Assembly (NCBI RefSeq): GCF_007993935.1
Contig: NZ_VITY01000014.1
Coordinates: forward strand, 62,001 to 126,000
DNA length: 64,000 bases
DNA from: Bradyrhizobium macuxiense
GTDB lineage: Bacteria; Pseudomonadota; Alphaproteobacteria; Rhizobiales; Xanthobacteraceae
Direction: 5' to 3'
Position numbers and translations under genes: made by a program. The stretch's first letter is position 1. Each line of letters opens with the position of its first letter. Under the pieces are notes generated by a model. That model made no database searches. It saw nothing but the letters and a program-made list of their open reading frames with translations, and was not told the origin of the DNA. Below are positions 53,951 to 61,900 of this stretch, piece after piece.

Positions 53951-56075
53951 GGATCCCCGCCTGCAACCGGTACAACGACGCGTATCTTCCGCCCGTGCTG
54001 AGCAGCTCCTCGTGAGACCCCTGCTCAACCAACCGGCCGCGATCGATGGTGATGATTCGATCGGTACGCCGGACGGCGGATAGCCGATGCGCGATGACAA
54101 AGACCGTTCGCCCCTTCACGATCCGGCTCATATTGTCCTGAATGACCCTTTCGCTTTCGTAGTCCAGCGAACTGGTCGCTTCATCGAAGATCAGAATGCG
54201 CGGGTCGGTGATCAGGGCCCGCGCGATCGCGATGCGCTGGCGCTGGCCTCCCGACAGACTGGAGCCACGCTCGCCCACGACGGTGTCGTAGCCTTCCGGC
54301 AGCTCGAGAATGAATTCATGGGCGCCCGCAAGCTGAGCCGCGGCGATCACCTGCTGCATCGGAGCGGCCGGATCGGCGAGCGCGATGTTGTCCCGTACGC
54401 TGCGATTGAACAGCACGTTTTCCTGCAGCACGACGCCGACCTGGCGGCGCAGCCATGCCGGATCGACCATCGCGAGATCGACGCCGTCGACAAGGACCCT
54501 GCCCTTCTCCGGAACGTAAAGGCGCTGAACCAGCTTCGTGAAGGTGCTCTTGCCCGACCCCGACGGGCCGACGATGCCGACGACCTGGCCGGCCGGAATG
54601 TTGATGTTGATCTCGTGCAGCACTTCGGGTCCATCGACCCGGTACCGGAAGGACACGTGCTCAAGCGTGACCTGCCCCTTGATGGGCGGCGGCACGGCGC
54701 GGCCGGGGTTGAAGGTCTGCTCCGCCGGCGTATTCAGAATGTCGCCCAGTCGCGCGACCGAGAGCCTGGCCTGATGGAAGTCCTGCCAGAGCTGCGCCAG
54801 CCTCAGGACCGGCGCGCTGACGCGTGACGAGAACATGTTGAAGGCGATCAGCTCGCCGACCGTGAGGCTGCCGTCGATCACCAGCTTGGCGCCGGCGTAA
54901 AGGATCACCGCGGTGACGAGCTTGCTCACGAACTGGACCGATTGGCTCGCAACATTGGCGAGGCTGAGCACGCGGAAGCTGGCCGCGACGTATTCGGCGA
55001 GCTGCTCCTCCCAGCGGCGCTGCATCTGCGGTTCGAGCGCCATCGCCTTGATGGTCTCGACCCCGGTCACGCTCTCGACGAGAAAGGCTTGGTTCTCGGC
55101 CCCGCGCTCGAATTTGGTGTCGAGCCGCTGCCGGAACATCGGCGTCGCGCCGGCCGAGATGCCGACATAGAGCGGGAAGGATCCGAGCACGATCCAGGTC
55201 AGGATCGGCGAGTAGACGAACATCACCGCGATGAAAACGACGGTGAAAAACAGGTCGATCACGACCGTCAGGGCGGAGCCGGTCAGGAAGTTGCGGATGT
55301 TCTCGAGCTCGCGAACCCGCGCAACCGAGTCGCCGACCCGGCGAGCCTGGAAGTAGGCAATGGGCAGCCCGATCAGGTGCCGAAACAAGCGGGCTCCCAG
55401 TTCGACATCGATCCTGTTCGTCACGTGGGAGAACAGATAGGTCCTCAATATCGCAAGCGCCGTCTCAAACACCGCGATGCCGATCAATCCGACGACGAGC
55501 ACATCGAGCGTGCTGAGTGTGTGATTGACCAGGACCTTGTCGATCACCACCTGAAAGAACAGCGGCGACACCAGCGCGAACAGCTGCAGGAAAAAGGAGG
55601 CGATCAACACCTCCACGAAATGGTAGCGATACTTGTGGATCGCGCCCAGAAACCATGACAGGTCGAAGCGGCGTGCAAGATTGACCAGTCCCGCCCGGCG
55701 GCTGACCAGGATCATCCGGCCTGACCACACCGCTTCCAGATCGGCCCGCGTGATCAACTCCGGGCGCTCTGACAGCGGCGATTGAACGAGGATCTTGTCG
55801 GCGCCCACCTTGGCGAGGATCAAATGACCACCGTCGCGCAACAGCGCGATGGCAGGAAGCGGGGCCTTCTCGAGCCTTAACCAGTTGGTCGTCACCTCCC
55901 GGGCCTTGACGCCGGTCGAGCGCGCGTAGCGCAGCATCTCCGGCGTTCCGAACGGCCCATGGCCGAACTGGTGACGAATCTGGTCGACATCGGCCGGGAT
56001 GCCGTGAAAACGCAGCAGCATCGCGAGCGCAACTATCCCGCTGTCTGCTGCCGTACCGCTCCGCGTTTCAATCAT
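53934..56075 (-). CDS. Type I secretion ABC transporter with inactive C39-like domain
   Basis: This 713-residue exporter has an N-terminal C39-peptidase-like domain (residues ~1-125), a six-helix transmembrane domain (~145-420) and an ATPase domain. The ATPase has Walker A GPSGSGKST (503-511), signature LSGGQRQR and Walker B ILIFDEATSSLD. In the C39-like domain the catalytic Cys is replaced by Ser12 (TAADSGIVAL). This is the HlyB pattern, in which the domain binds substrate instead of cleaving a leader. Cargo with uncleaved C-terminal signals is therefore expected. The start ATG at 56075 opens an operon with the HlyD gene. Confidence 0.94.
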   Translation of the reverse strand: MIETRSGTAADSGIVALAMLLRFHGIPADVDQIRHQFGHGPFGTPEMLRYARSTGVKAREVTTNWLRLEKAPLPAIALLRDGGHLILAKVGADKILVQSPLSERPELITRADLEAVWSGRMILVSRRAGLVNLARRFDLSWFLGAIHKYRYHFVEVLIASFFLQLFALVSPLFFQVVIDKVLVNHTLSTLDVLVVGLIGIAVFETALAILRTYLFSHVTNRIDVELGARLFRHLIGLPIAYFQARRVGDSVARVRELENIRNFLTGSALTVVIDLFFTVVFIAVMFVYSPILTWIVLGSFPLYVGISAGATPMFRQRLDTKFERGAENQAFLVESVTGVETIKAMALEPQMQRRWEEQLAEYVAASFRVLSLANVASQSVQFVSKLVTAVILYAGAKLVIDGSLTVGELIAFNMFSSRVSAPVLRLAQLWQDFHQARLSVARLGDILNTPAEQTFNPGRAVPPPIKGQVTLEHVSFRYRVDGPEVLHEININIPAGQVVGIVGPSGSGKSTFTKLVQRLYVPEKGRVLVDGVDLAMVDPAWLRRQVGVVLQENVLFNRSVRDNIALADPAAPMQQVIAAAQLAGAHEFILELPEGYDTVVGERGSSLSGGQRQRIAIARALITDPRILIFDEATSSLDYESERVIQDNMSRIVKGRTVFVIAHRLSAVRRTDRIITIDRGRLVEQGSHEELLSTGGRYASLYRLQAGIHEVGS

Positions 56076-56665
56076 CTCGCGATTTAATCTGCTCAGTAGC
56101 TGAAAATGACTGCCGTCGAACGCGAACCGACACCGTCGTGAGCGCGCCCTGTCCCCTGTTCCTCGACCTCGTCGTCAGCCCAAACCGACTATTCGCAACG
56201 AACCGATAGAGCAGCAGATGAATATAACGCCCAGAGTACTATGTCTCTCCGGCGGGATGCAATTGGCCTTGTAAGCGAACGAGCCAAATTCACCAGCAAC
56301 ATCATGCCGATCCCGGAGCCCCTCGTCGGAACCTCTCGCAGCCGAACCACGCTCCGTAGTCTTACGGGCCGCGGCGCGCGAGACGGCCGTCACCAGCGTC
56401 GCAGGGATGGTCGCCTCGGCCGGATGGCGTATATCCGGATGGCGTATATAGAGTGTCGTGCCCTGCTGATATGACAGCCTGCAGAAATGGCCCGAACTCA
56501 GTTCCATGCCCGAGCTGAAGCCGATCGCACCTGAGGCGCTGCACATGAACAGCCTCACGCGACGCTGGAGCCCCGCACCTTGGCGTCGGTTGACTACCCC
56601 GTGACTGGTCAGCATGAGTATTACTTATTATTGGTACGCTACCATAGATTGAGGGCTCGACCAAG
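56076..56665. other. Divergent control region between exporter and metalloprotease
   Basis: This 590-base spacer separates the divergent exporter and protease genes. A frame on the minus strand (56175-56615) shows no known protein character. The 60 bases before the protease start are AT-rich (TATTACTTATTATTGG), contrasting with the replicon and likely to include its promoter. A perfect 15-base tandem duplication lies at 56420-56449. Confidence 0.5.
56420..56449. repeat. Perfect 15-base tandem duplication
   Basis: The unit CCGGATGGCGTATAT occurs twice in direct succession in the spacer between the exporter and protease genes. It could be a duplicated protein-binding site or a simple slippage product. 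Confidence 0.7.
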
Positions 56666-59665
56666 ATGCCTTGGAATTATTCCGTAACATTGAATGATAC
56701 TTCGAGCGCTGGCGCATCCGCCGACGCCTCTCTTGTTTACGATCTCGAGCAGGCCCTCAATGTCTGGCAGCGCTATGTCCTGGGCATTGGCACCCTCGTG
56801 GTGCAACTCAACATCCTGCCTACCACCGTTGGCCGTGCCGACGGCGGGCCGACCTCGAGCTACTATGTCGGATCAAATGGCGGGCTCGCGGTGTATGAGC
56901 CGTCAAGCCAGTACGAGCTGACCACCGGGCAGCATGTCGCGGGCACGACAAGCGACATCACCATCAACATCGATCCCGGCTATTTCCAGTACATCGACAT
57001 GGCCTATGGCCTGACCTACGCCAGTCAGGTGCCTGGAAACGTGATCAATCCGATCGACGTGTTTCTGCATGAGTTGATGCACGGCTTCGGCATGACGGGC
57101 TGGTACAACCAGAGCGGCCAGTTGCAGCCCGGCCCCTACGAATCGACATTCGACAACCTGATTCAGAAGACCGCCATGGGCGCGTACTTTGTCGGCGCCA
57201 ATGCCGAGGCGGCCTATGGCGGCCCGGTGCCGCTGACCACAAACAGCACCACTGAGAACTACTATCATTTCGGCAACCAGCAATCCGACCTCTACGCCAC
57301 CCCGTCGACCGTCAAGGACCCGCTCACACTGGACTTGATGAACGGGATCGTTTTCTACCCCAATTACCAGTACGCGATCTCCAATCTGGACATCGGAGTT
57401 CTGAAGGATCTCGGATACAGCATCCGGACGACGCCGGTCGTCACGGTCAGCGATCAGGCCGCAGGCCGAAATCAGATTTTCGCGGCCTCGTCGCTGTTCT
57501 CGGTGAACATGGCCACCGGCGATTCCATCACCGAATATTCCTTCTGGGACAGCAACGGCCACGGTTTCTGGACGGTGGGAGGAGTAGCCCAGGGCACCAA
57601 CACCGAGATCGACATCAACGCATCGCAGCTGGCTCAGGCGAGTTACCAGGCCGGACCGGGCTCGGACACATTGTGGGTGAGTGCCTTCGACGGCTATTTG
57701 TGGAGCGACTGGAAATCCTTCGTGATCTCGCCGGCCGATCACGCACCCGTGGTCACCGCGGCGAACGTGACCGCCGGGCACGCGCAGCTGTCGGCAAGTG
57801 AATCGGCCCTGTTCTCGGCCAGCGACGCGGACGGCGACACGATCTCTCAATACGCCTTCTGGGACACACAGGGCCACGGCTACTGGGCGATCGGCGGTGT
57901 CGCGCAACCCACCAACGCCGAGATTGACGTCCCGGCCGCCAACCTCTCGCAAGTGAGCTATGTGTTCGGATCAGCCCCGGACACGCTCTGGGTCCGGGCC
58001 TATGATGGATACCTTTGGGGAGCCTGGGTCCCGTTCACGGCGACGCCAAGCGTGGATCATCCTCCCGTTGTTTCGGCTTCCAGCTTCACGGCGGCACACG
58101 GGCAAACTTCGATCGCGGCTTCGAGCCTGTTCAGCGCCAGCGACCCGGATAGCGATCCGATCACCCAGTACGCACTCTGGGACAGCAACGGCAACGGCGC
58201 ATGGGTGGTGAACGGCGCCGTTCAGGCCACCAATGCGGAAATCGACATCACTGCGGCACAGCTTGCCCAGACCAGCTACCAGTTCGGCTCAGCTCCGGAC
58301 CAGCTTTGGGTCAGGGCGTACGATGGAACGCTGTGGGGCGCATGGGTCCCGTTCACGGTCACGCCAGGTCCGGATCATGCGCCGGTGGTCAGCGCCACCG
58401 ACTTTTCCGCGACCCACGGCCAGGATATCGCCGCATCCGATCTCTTCAGCGCGACCGACGGCGACAGCGACACGATCGCCGCCTACCAGGTTTGGGATTC
58501 AACGAGCGATCCCGCCAGCGGTCATTGGGTGGTCGGCGGCGTGGCGCAGGCGGCCAACATCGCGATCGATGTTTCACCCGCTCAGCTGACGAGCACCTCG
58601 TTCCAGTCGGGCTCCGGTTCGGATGACCTGTGGGTGCGAGCCAATGACGGCATCACCTGGGGAGCCTGGAAAGAGTTCCACGTCAACGCACCGATCGACC
58701 ACGCACCGGTGGTCAGCGCGTCGGACGTGACCGCCACACATGGTCAGGACATCGCCGCGTCCAACTTGTTCATGGCCAGCGATCCCGACCACGATACGAT
58801 TACCAACTATCAGTTCTGGGACTCGACGACCGATCCCGCCAGCGGGCATTTTGTCGTGGCCGGCGCGGCACAGCCGGCGGGCCAGGCCATCGATGTCAGC
58901 GCGGCACAGCTGGCCAGTACATCTTTCCAGAGCGGTTCAGGCTCCGACGATCTCTGGGTGCGAGCCTTCGATGGCATGACCTGGAGCAATTGGAAGGAAT
59001 TCCACGTCAACGCGCCGATCGACAATCTTCCGATCGTGACGGCCGCCGACGCTGCGGCGAGCCACGGCCAGGATATCGCGGCCTCCGCGCTGTTCTCGGC
59101 CACCGACGCGGATGGAGACACCATCACGAATTATCAGCTGTGGGATTCGACGTCGGATCCGAGCAGCGGGCACTGGGTGGTCGGCGGAGTGGCTCAGGGC
59201 AGCAACGTCGCGATCGATGTCACTGCCGCCCAGCTCTCGAGCACGAGCTTTCAGAGCGGCTCCGGTTCGGACGATCTGTGGGCGCGGGCTTACGACGGCA
59301 TTGCCTGGGGGCCGTGGAAGGAATTTCACGTCACCGCACCGATCGACCAGGCTCCGATCGTCTCCGCGTCCGACTTCCACGCCACCGCCAACCAGAGCGT
59401 GGCCGCAACGAACCTGTTTTCGGTCTCCGATCCGGACGGGGACAGCATCGCCCAATATCAAGTCTGGGATTCGACATCGTCGGCCGGCAGCGGCCATTGG
59501 AGCATCGGCGGCAACGCGCAGCCCGCCAACACCGCCATCAATGTGAGCGCAGCTCAGCTTGCCAGCACCACCTTCGAGGGCGGCACCGTCACTGACGACC
59601 TCTGGGTTCGCGCCAACGACGGCATGATGTGGAGCGCCTGGCAGGAATTTCATCTCATCGTCTAG
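56666..59665 (+). CDS. Metzincin-like metalloprotease with seven adhesin-type repeats, predicted type I secreted
   Basis: This 999-residue protein has an N-terminal protease domain (~1-255) with HELMHGFGMTG at 135-145 (His135, Glu136, His139), a candidate third zinc ligand His201 (NYYHFGNQ) and a Met-turn-like LDLMNG around Met225, then LDIGVLKDLGYSI. This spacing is closer to leishmanolysin-like or related bacterial metzincins than to serralysins. Residues ~256-999 are seven ~106-residue repeats of the same family as in the giant adhesin (ITQYALWDSNGNGAW, LWVRAYDG). No signal peptide and no RTX calcium repeats are seen. The chain ends inside the last repeat (WQEFHLIV). It lies divergent from the exporter genes. 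GAGGG precedes the ATG. Confidence 0.85.
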   Translation: MPWNYSVTLNDTSSAGASADASLVYDLEQALNVWQRYVLGIGTLVVQLNILPTTVGRADGGPTSSYYVGSNGGLAVYEPSSQYELTTGQHVAGTTSDITINIDPGYFQYIDMAYGLTYASQVPGNVINPIDVFLHELMHGFGMTGWYNQSGQLQPGPYESTFDNLIQKTAMGAYFVGANAEAAYGGPVPLTTNSTTENYYHFGNQQSDLYATPSTVKDPLTLDLMNGIVFYPNYQYAISNLDIGVLKDLGYSIRTTPVVTVSDQAAGRNQIFAASSLFSVNMATGDSITEYSFWDSNGHGFWTVGGVAQGTNTEIDINASQLAQASYQAGPGSDTLWVSAFDGYLWSDWKSFVISPADHAPVVTAANVTAGHAQLSASESALFSASDADGDTISQYAFWDTQGHGYWAIGGVAQPTNAEIDVPAANLSQVSYVFGSAPDTLWVRAYDGYLWGAWVPFTATPSVDHPPVVSASSFTAAHGQTSIAASSLFSASDPDSDPITQYALWDSNGNGAWVVNGAVQATNAEIDITAAQLAQTSYQFGSAPDQLWVRAYDGTLWGAWVPFTVTPGPDHAPVVSATDFSATHGQDIAASDLFSATDGDSDTIAAYQVWDSTSDPASGHWVVGGVAQAANIAIDVSPAQLTSTSFQSGSGSDDLWVRANDGITWGAWKEFHVNAPIDHAPVVSASDVTATHGQDIAASNLFMASDPDHDTITNYQFWDSTTDPASGHFVVAGAAQPAGQAIDVSAAQLASTSFQSGSGSDDLWVRAFDGMTWSNWKEFHVNAPIDNLPIVTAADAAASHGQDIAASALFSATDADGDTITNYQLWDSTSDPSSGHWVVGGVAQGSNVAIDVTAAQLSSTSFQSGSGSDDLWARAYDGIAWGPWKEFHVTAPIDQAPIVSASDFHATANQSVAATNLFSVSDPDGDSIAQYQVWDSTSSAGSGHWSIGGNAQPANTAINVSAAQLASTTFEGGTVTDDLWVRANDGMMWSAWQEFHLIV
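57431..59662 (+). repeat. Seven tandem ~318-base repeats in the metalloprotease gene
   Basis: Seven units of about 106 residues follow the catalytic domain. Units 4-7 form a subgroup with QVWDSTSDPASGHWVVGG and SFQSGSGSDDLWVRA, while units 1-3 are closer to the adhesin repeats (EIDVPAANLSQVSYVFG). DNA identity between units is lower than in the adhesin array, so the expansion looks older. Confidence 0.88.
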
Positions 59666-59753
59666 CGAGCGGAAGGGTGCGCTGAGTGGCGATGATCCGT
59701 CCGCCCGCCAGGGCATCGAGGCCTCGAGGCGCGAACCTTCTCCCAAAACAAAA

Positions 59754-59776
59754 ACGGCCCGCGCGATGCGAGCCGT
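59754..59776. terminator. Candidate terminator after the metalloprotease
   Basis: An imperfect hairpin (ACGGC-CGC / GCG-GCCGT with one bulged base on each side) is preceded by an A-run and followed by TCATTT. It lies between converging genes, 89 bases after the protease stop. Confidence 0.5.
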
Positions 59777-59821
59777 TCATTTCGCTGGTCCTCATGCCGC
59801 TATCACGGATTCACCGGCCTC

Positions 59822-60016
59822 TCATCGGCCAGCGTCGTCGGCGAGCGCATGTGTCGGATGACGGGTATCACCACGCCGGTTTTGTGGGCGCACGTACATA
59901 ATGAGGGCTTCCGGAAGCTCTGCCTTCACCTTCAGCGCAGCGGCGAGCGCGTCTTGTCCGTCCAGGACCACGTGGTCGGCCTTTCCGTTCAGTTTGAACC
60001 CAACGGTAAACTGCAT
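59822..60016 (-). CDS. Small hypothetical protein downstream of the oxidase operon
   Basis: This 64-residue frame starts MQFTVGFKLNGKADHVVLDG and has balanced, protein-like composition: alternating strands, then the amphipathic helix QDALAAALKVKAELPEAL. It ends in a basic tail. It lies 24 bases downstream of the oxidase subunit IV gene on the same strand, so it is probably the last cistron of that operon. I recognise no family. The length and position make a real gene likely but not certain. Confidence 0.6.
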   Translation of the reverse strand: MQFTVGFKLNGKADHVVLDGQDALAAALKVKAELPEALIMYVRPQNRRGDTRHPTHALADDAGR

Positions 60017-60040
60017 CCAAAAACCTCCGCGTCTTCACCA

Positions 60041-60448
60041 CTACGCCGTTGCGGCGAAGAATATGCTCCGGAGCAGATGGGTGTAGCCGGATTCGAACAC
60101 CATGATCGCCACAAATACCAACACCAGCACCGGCGGAAGCAGGATCGCGTAGGCCAGGGCCAGCCGCTCCCAGGCCATATGCATGAAGACAGCGACGATC
60201 AGACCGGCCTTGAGCACCATGAACAGCAGGATCAGCGACCATCGGAGATGGCCATGGATGCCGAAGTAGTCGACGAGATAGGAGCAGGTGCTGAGCACGA
60301 ACAACCATCCCCAGACCACGAGGTAAAGCTTGATCGGATGCTGCTGGCCTGCCGCGTGCGTCGCCCCCGATGCGACTGCCTCGTGCGCGTAAGCGTGTAG
60401 CGCATGCTGTGCTGCCTGCCCTTCCACATGTACCGCTGCGTTTGTCAT
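60041..60448 (-). CDS. Cytochrome oxidase subunit IV-like protein (CyoD/CtaF type)
   Basis: This 135-residue protein has a His/Ala-rich N-terminal tail and three hydrophobic helices (LYLVVWGWLFVLSTCSYLVDYF, WSLILLFMVLKAGLIVAVFMHM, ALAYAILLPPVLVLVFVAIM), the pattern of subunit IV of heme-copper oxidases. The MVLKAGLIVAVFMHM segment is typical. It is thought to stabilise the complex. The start at 60448 (MTNAAVHVEG) places it 8 bases after the subunit III gene, in one operon. Confidence 0.85.
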   Translation of the reverse strand: MTNAAVHVEGQAAQHALHAYAHEAVASGATHAAGQQHPIKLYLVVWGWLFVLSTCSYLVDYFGIHGHLRWSLILLFMVLKAGLIVAVFMHMAWERLALAYAILLPPVLVLVFVAIMVFESGYTHLLRSIFFAATA

Positions 60449-60456
60449 GCGCCACC

Positions 60457-61179
60457 TCACCAGAGATAGAAGAAAGCAAAGATGAACACCCACACCAGAT
60501 CAACGAAGTGCCAGTACAGGCCGGTGATCTCGACGATCTCGTAATATCCCTTCCGGCTTGTGAAGAAGCCGCGTCGTTCGCGATCGAAATCCCCTCGCAA
60601 GACCTTGCGCGCAATCGCGATCAGGAAGATCACGCCGATCGTCACGTGGGTGCCGTGGAAACCGGTGATCATGAAAAAGCATGCGCCAAACTGCGGCGCA
60701 CCCCAAGGGTTACCCCAGGGCCTCACGCCCTCCATGATCAGCTTGGTCCATTCGAAGGCCTGCATTCCGACGAAGGTCGCGCCGAATGCCGCGGTGGCCA
60801 GCATCAGGGCCGCCGTTCGGACGCGGTCGTGGCGGTAGCCGAAATTGACGGCCATCGCCATCGTTCCGCTGCTGCTGATCAGAACGAAGGTCATGATAGC
60901 GATCAGGATGAGCGGGATATGCTTGCTCCCGATGTTGAGCGCGAAGACTTCGCTCGGATTGGGCCACGGCACGGTCGTCGACATGCGCGCCGTCATGTAC
61001 GACAACAGGAAGCAGCTGAAGATGAAGGTGTCGCTCAGGAGGAAGATCCACATCATGGCCTTCCCCCAGGACACGTTCTTGAACGCGCGCTGGTCTGAGG
61101 CCCAGTCGGCGGCGATGCCTCGCAATCCGGGGATCGTCCCGGGCGCGGCCTTCGGCTGCATCAGTGTCGTCTCTGCCAT
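60457..61179 (-). CDS. Cytochrome oxidase subunit III-type protein (CoxP-like)
   Basis: This 240-residue membrane protein of the heme-copper oxidase subunit III family has about six to seven hydrophobic segments. The family marks are WIFLLSDTFIFSCFLLSYM, GMQAFEWTKLI, FFMITGFHGTHVTIGVIFL and the ending GLYWHFVDLVWVFIFAFFYLW. It is one of two subunit III-type proteins encoded in tandem here. That arrangement is known from B. japonicum coxMNOP, where CoxO and CoxP are both subunit III-like. It follows the preceding gene by 16 bases. Confidence 0.9.
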   Translation of the reverse strand: MAETTLMQPKAAPGTIPGLRGIAADWASDQRAFKNVSWGKAMMWIFLLSDTFIFSCFLLSYMTARMSTTVPWPNPSEVFALNIGSKHIPLILIAIMTFVLISSSGTMAMAVNFGYRHDRVRTAALMLATAAFGATFVGMQAFEWTKLIMEGVRPWGNPWGAPQFGACFFMITGFHGTHVTIGVIFLIAIARKVLRGDFDRERRGFFTSRKGYYEIVEITGLYWHFVDLVWVFIFAFFYLW

Positions 61180-61195
61180 CGGTCCTTGCCCTCGC

Positions 61196-61900
61196 TTAAG
61201 TGAGCAACTGGCGACAGATGTTCACGAAATTTTCGGTCCAGCCGGTCAGCAAGCCGAGCAAAACCAGCCACACCAATAAAAGGAAATGCCAATAGATGGC
61301 ACAGAGCTCGACGCTCAGGCGCACCTGCACCATCGGCGCGCCGCGCCACACCTTGGCGCTCGTCCTGCCGAGGGCCACCAAGCCGCCGATCAGATGCAGC
61401 CCGTGCAGCGCGGTGATCAGGTAGAAGAAGGAATTGGCCGGATTGGACGCCACGACATAGCCGGCGACGTTCAGCTGCTGCCATACCACCAGCTGTCCGG
61501 CCAGGAACGTCACGGCGGATGCTCCACCCACCAACAGGCCGACGAGCACGTCCTCATCGTCGCTGCGGCGCGCGGCCATCAGCGACCATTGCAACGCCGC
61601 GCTACTGATGATCAGGACGCCGGTATTGATCCACAACAGCTTCGGCAACGGCAGCTCGCGCCAGTCCACCATGGTGTTGCGCATCGAGTAGGCACTGATC
61701 AGGAGCGCGAACAACGAACCGACGACCGCGAGAAACACGCCCAGCCCGATTTTCGCCGGCGACACGGACGCCCCCCTCTCGCCGCGAAAATCGACGGCCA
61801 CCCCCTCCTCCAGCCAGGGTTTGGCCGCAAGCCGCTGCTGCGAGAGCCACCATCCCGCGATGGCCGCAATGGTCGCCATGAACAGGATGACGGCACTCAC
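61196..61900 (-). CDS. Cytochrome oxidase subunit III-type protein (CoxO-like)
   Basis: This 234-residue protein is also of the subunit III family but more diverged. It has the segment NSFFYLITALHGLHLIGGLVALG corresponding to the GFHG helix, and ends with LCAIYWHFLLLVWLVLLGLL. An extra N-terminal helix (MSAVILFMATIAAIAGWWL) precedes a hydrophilic stretch. The start ATG overlaps the stop of the subunit I gene by 4 bases, so translation is coupled. The role of a second subunit III is not clear from sequence. Confidence 0.88.
   Translation of the reverse strand: MSAVILFMATIAAIAGWWLSQQRLAAKPWLEEGVAVDFRGERGASVSPAKIGLGVFLAVVGSLFALLISAYSMRNTMVDWRELPLPKLLWINTGVLIISSAALQWSLMAARRSDDEDVLVGLLVGGASAVTFLAGQLVVWQQLNVAGYVVASNPANSFFYLITALHGLHLIGGLVALGRTSAKVWRGAPMVQVRLSVELCAIYWHFLLLVWLVLLGLLTGWTENFVNICRQLLT

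Noticed and set aside
56175..56615. 146-residue minus-strand frame in the spacer between exporter and protease
   Set aside because: It has no family similarity, ends in a low-complexity region and overlaps the presumed control region. A Cys/Gly/Ser-rich patch is not enough to call a gene.
56666..59665. Metalloprotease first considered as a serralysin/RTX enzyme
   Set aside because: No GGxGxDxUx calcium-binding nonapeptides are present, and the zinc motif lacks the serralysin third His. The repeats are of the adhesin type instead.
56666..59665. HELMHGFGMTG considered as a dead zinc site because position 145 is Gly instead of His
   Set aside because: A distant His201 and a Met-turn at Met225 give a leishmanolysin-like alternative, so inactivity cannot be claimed.
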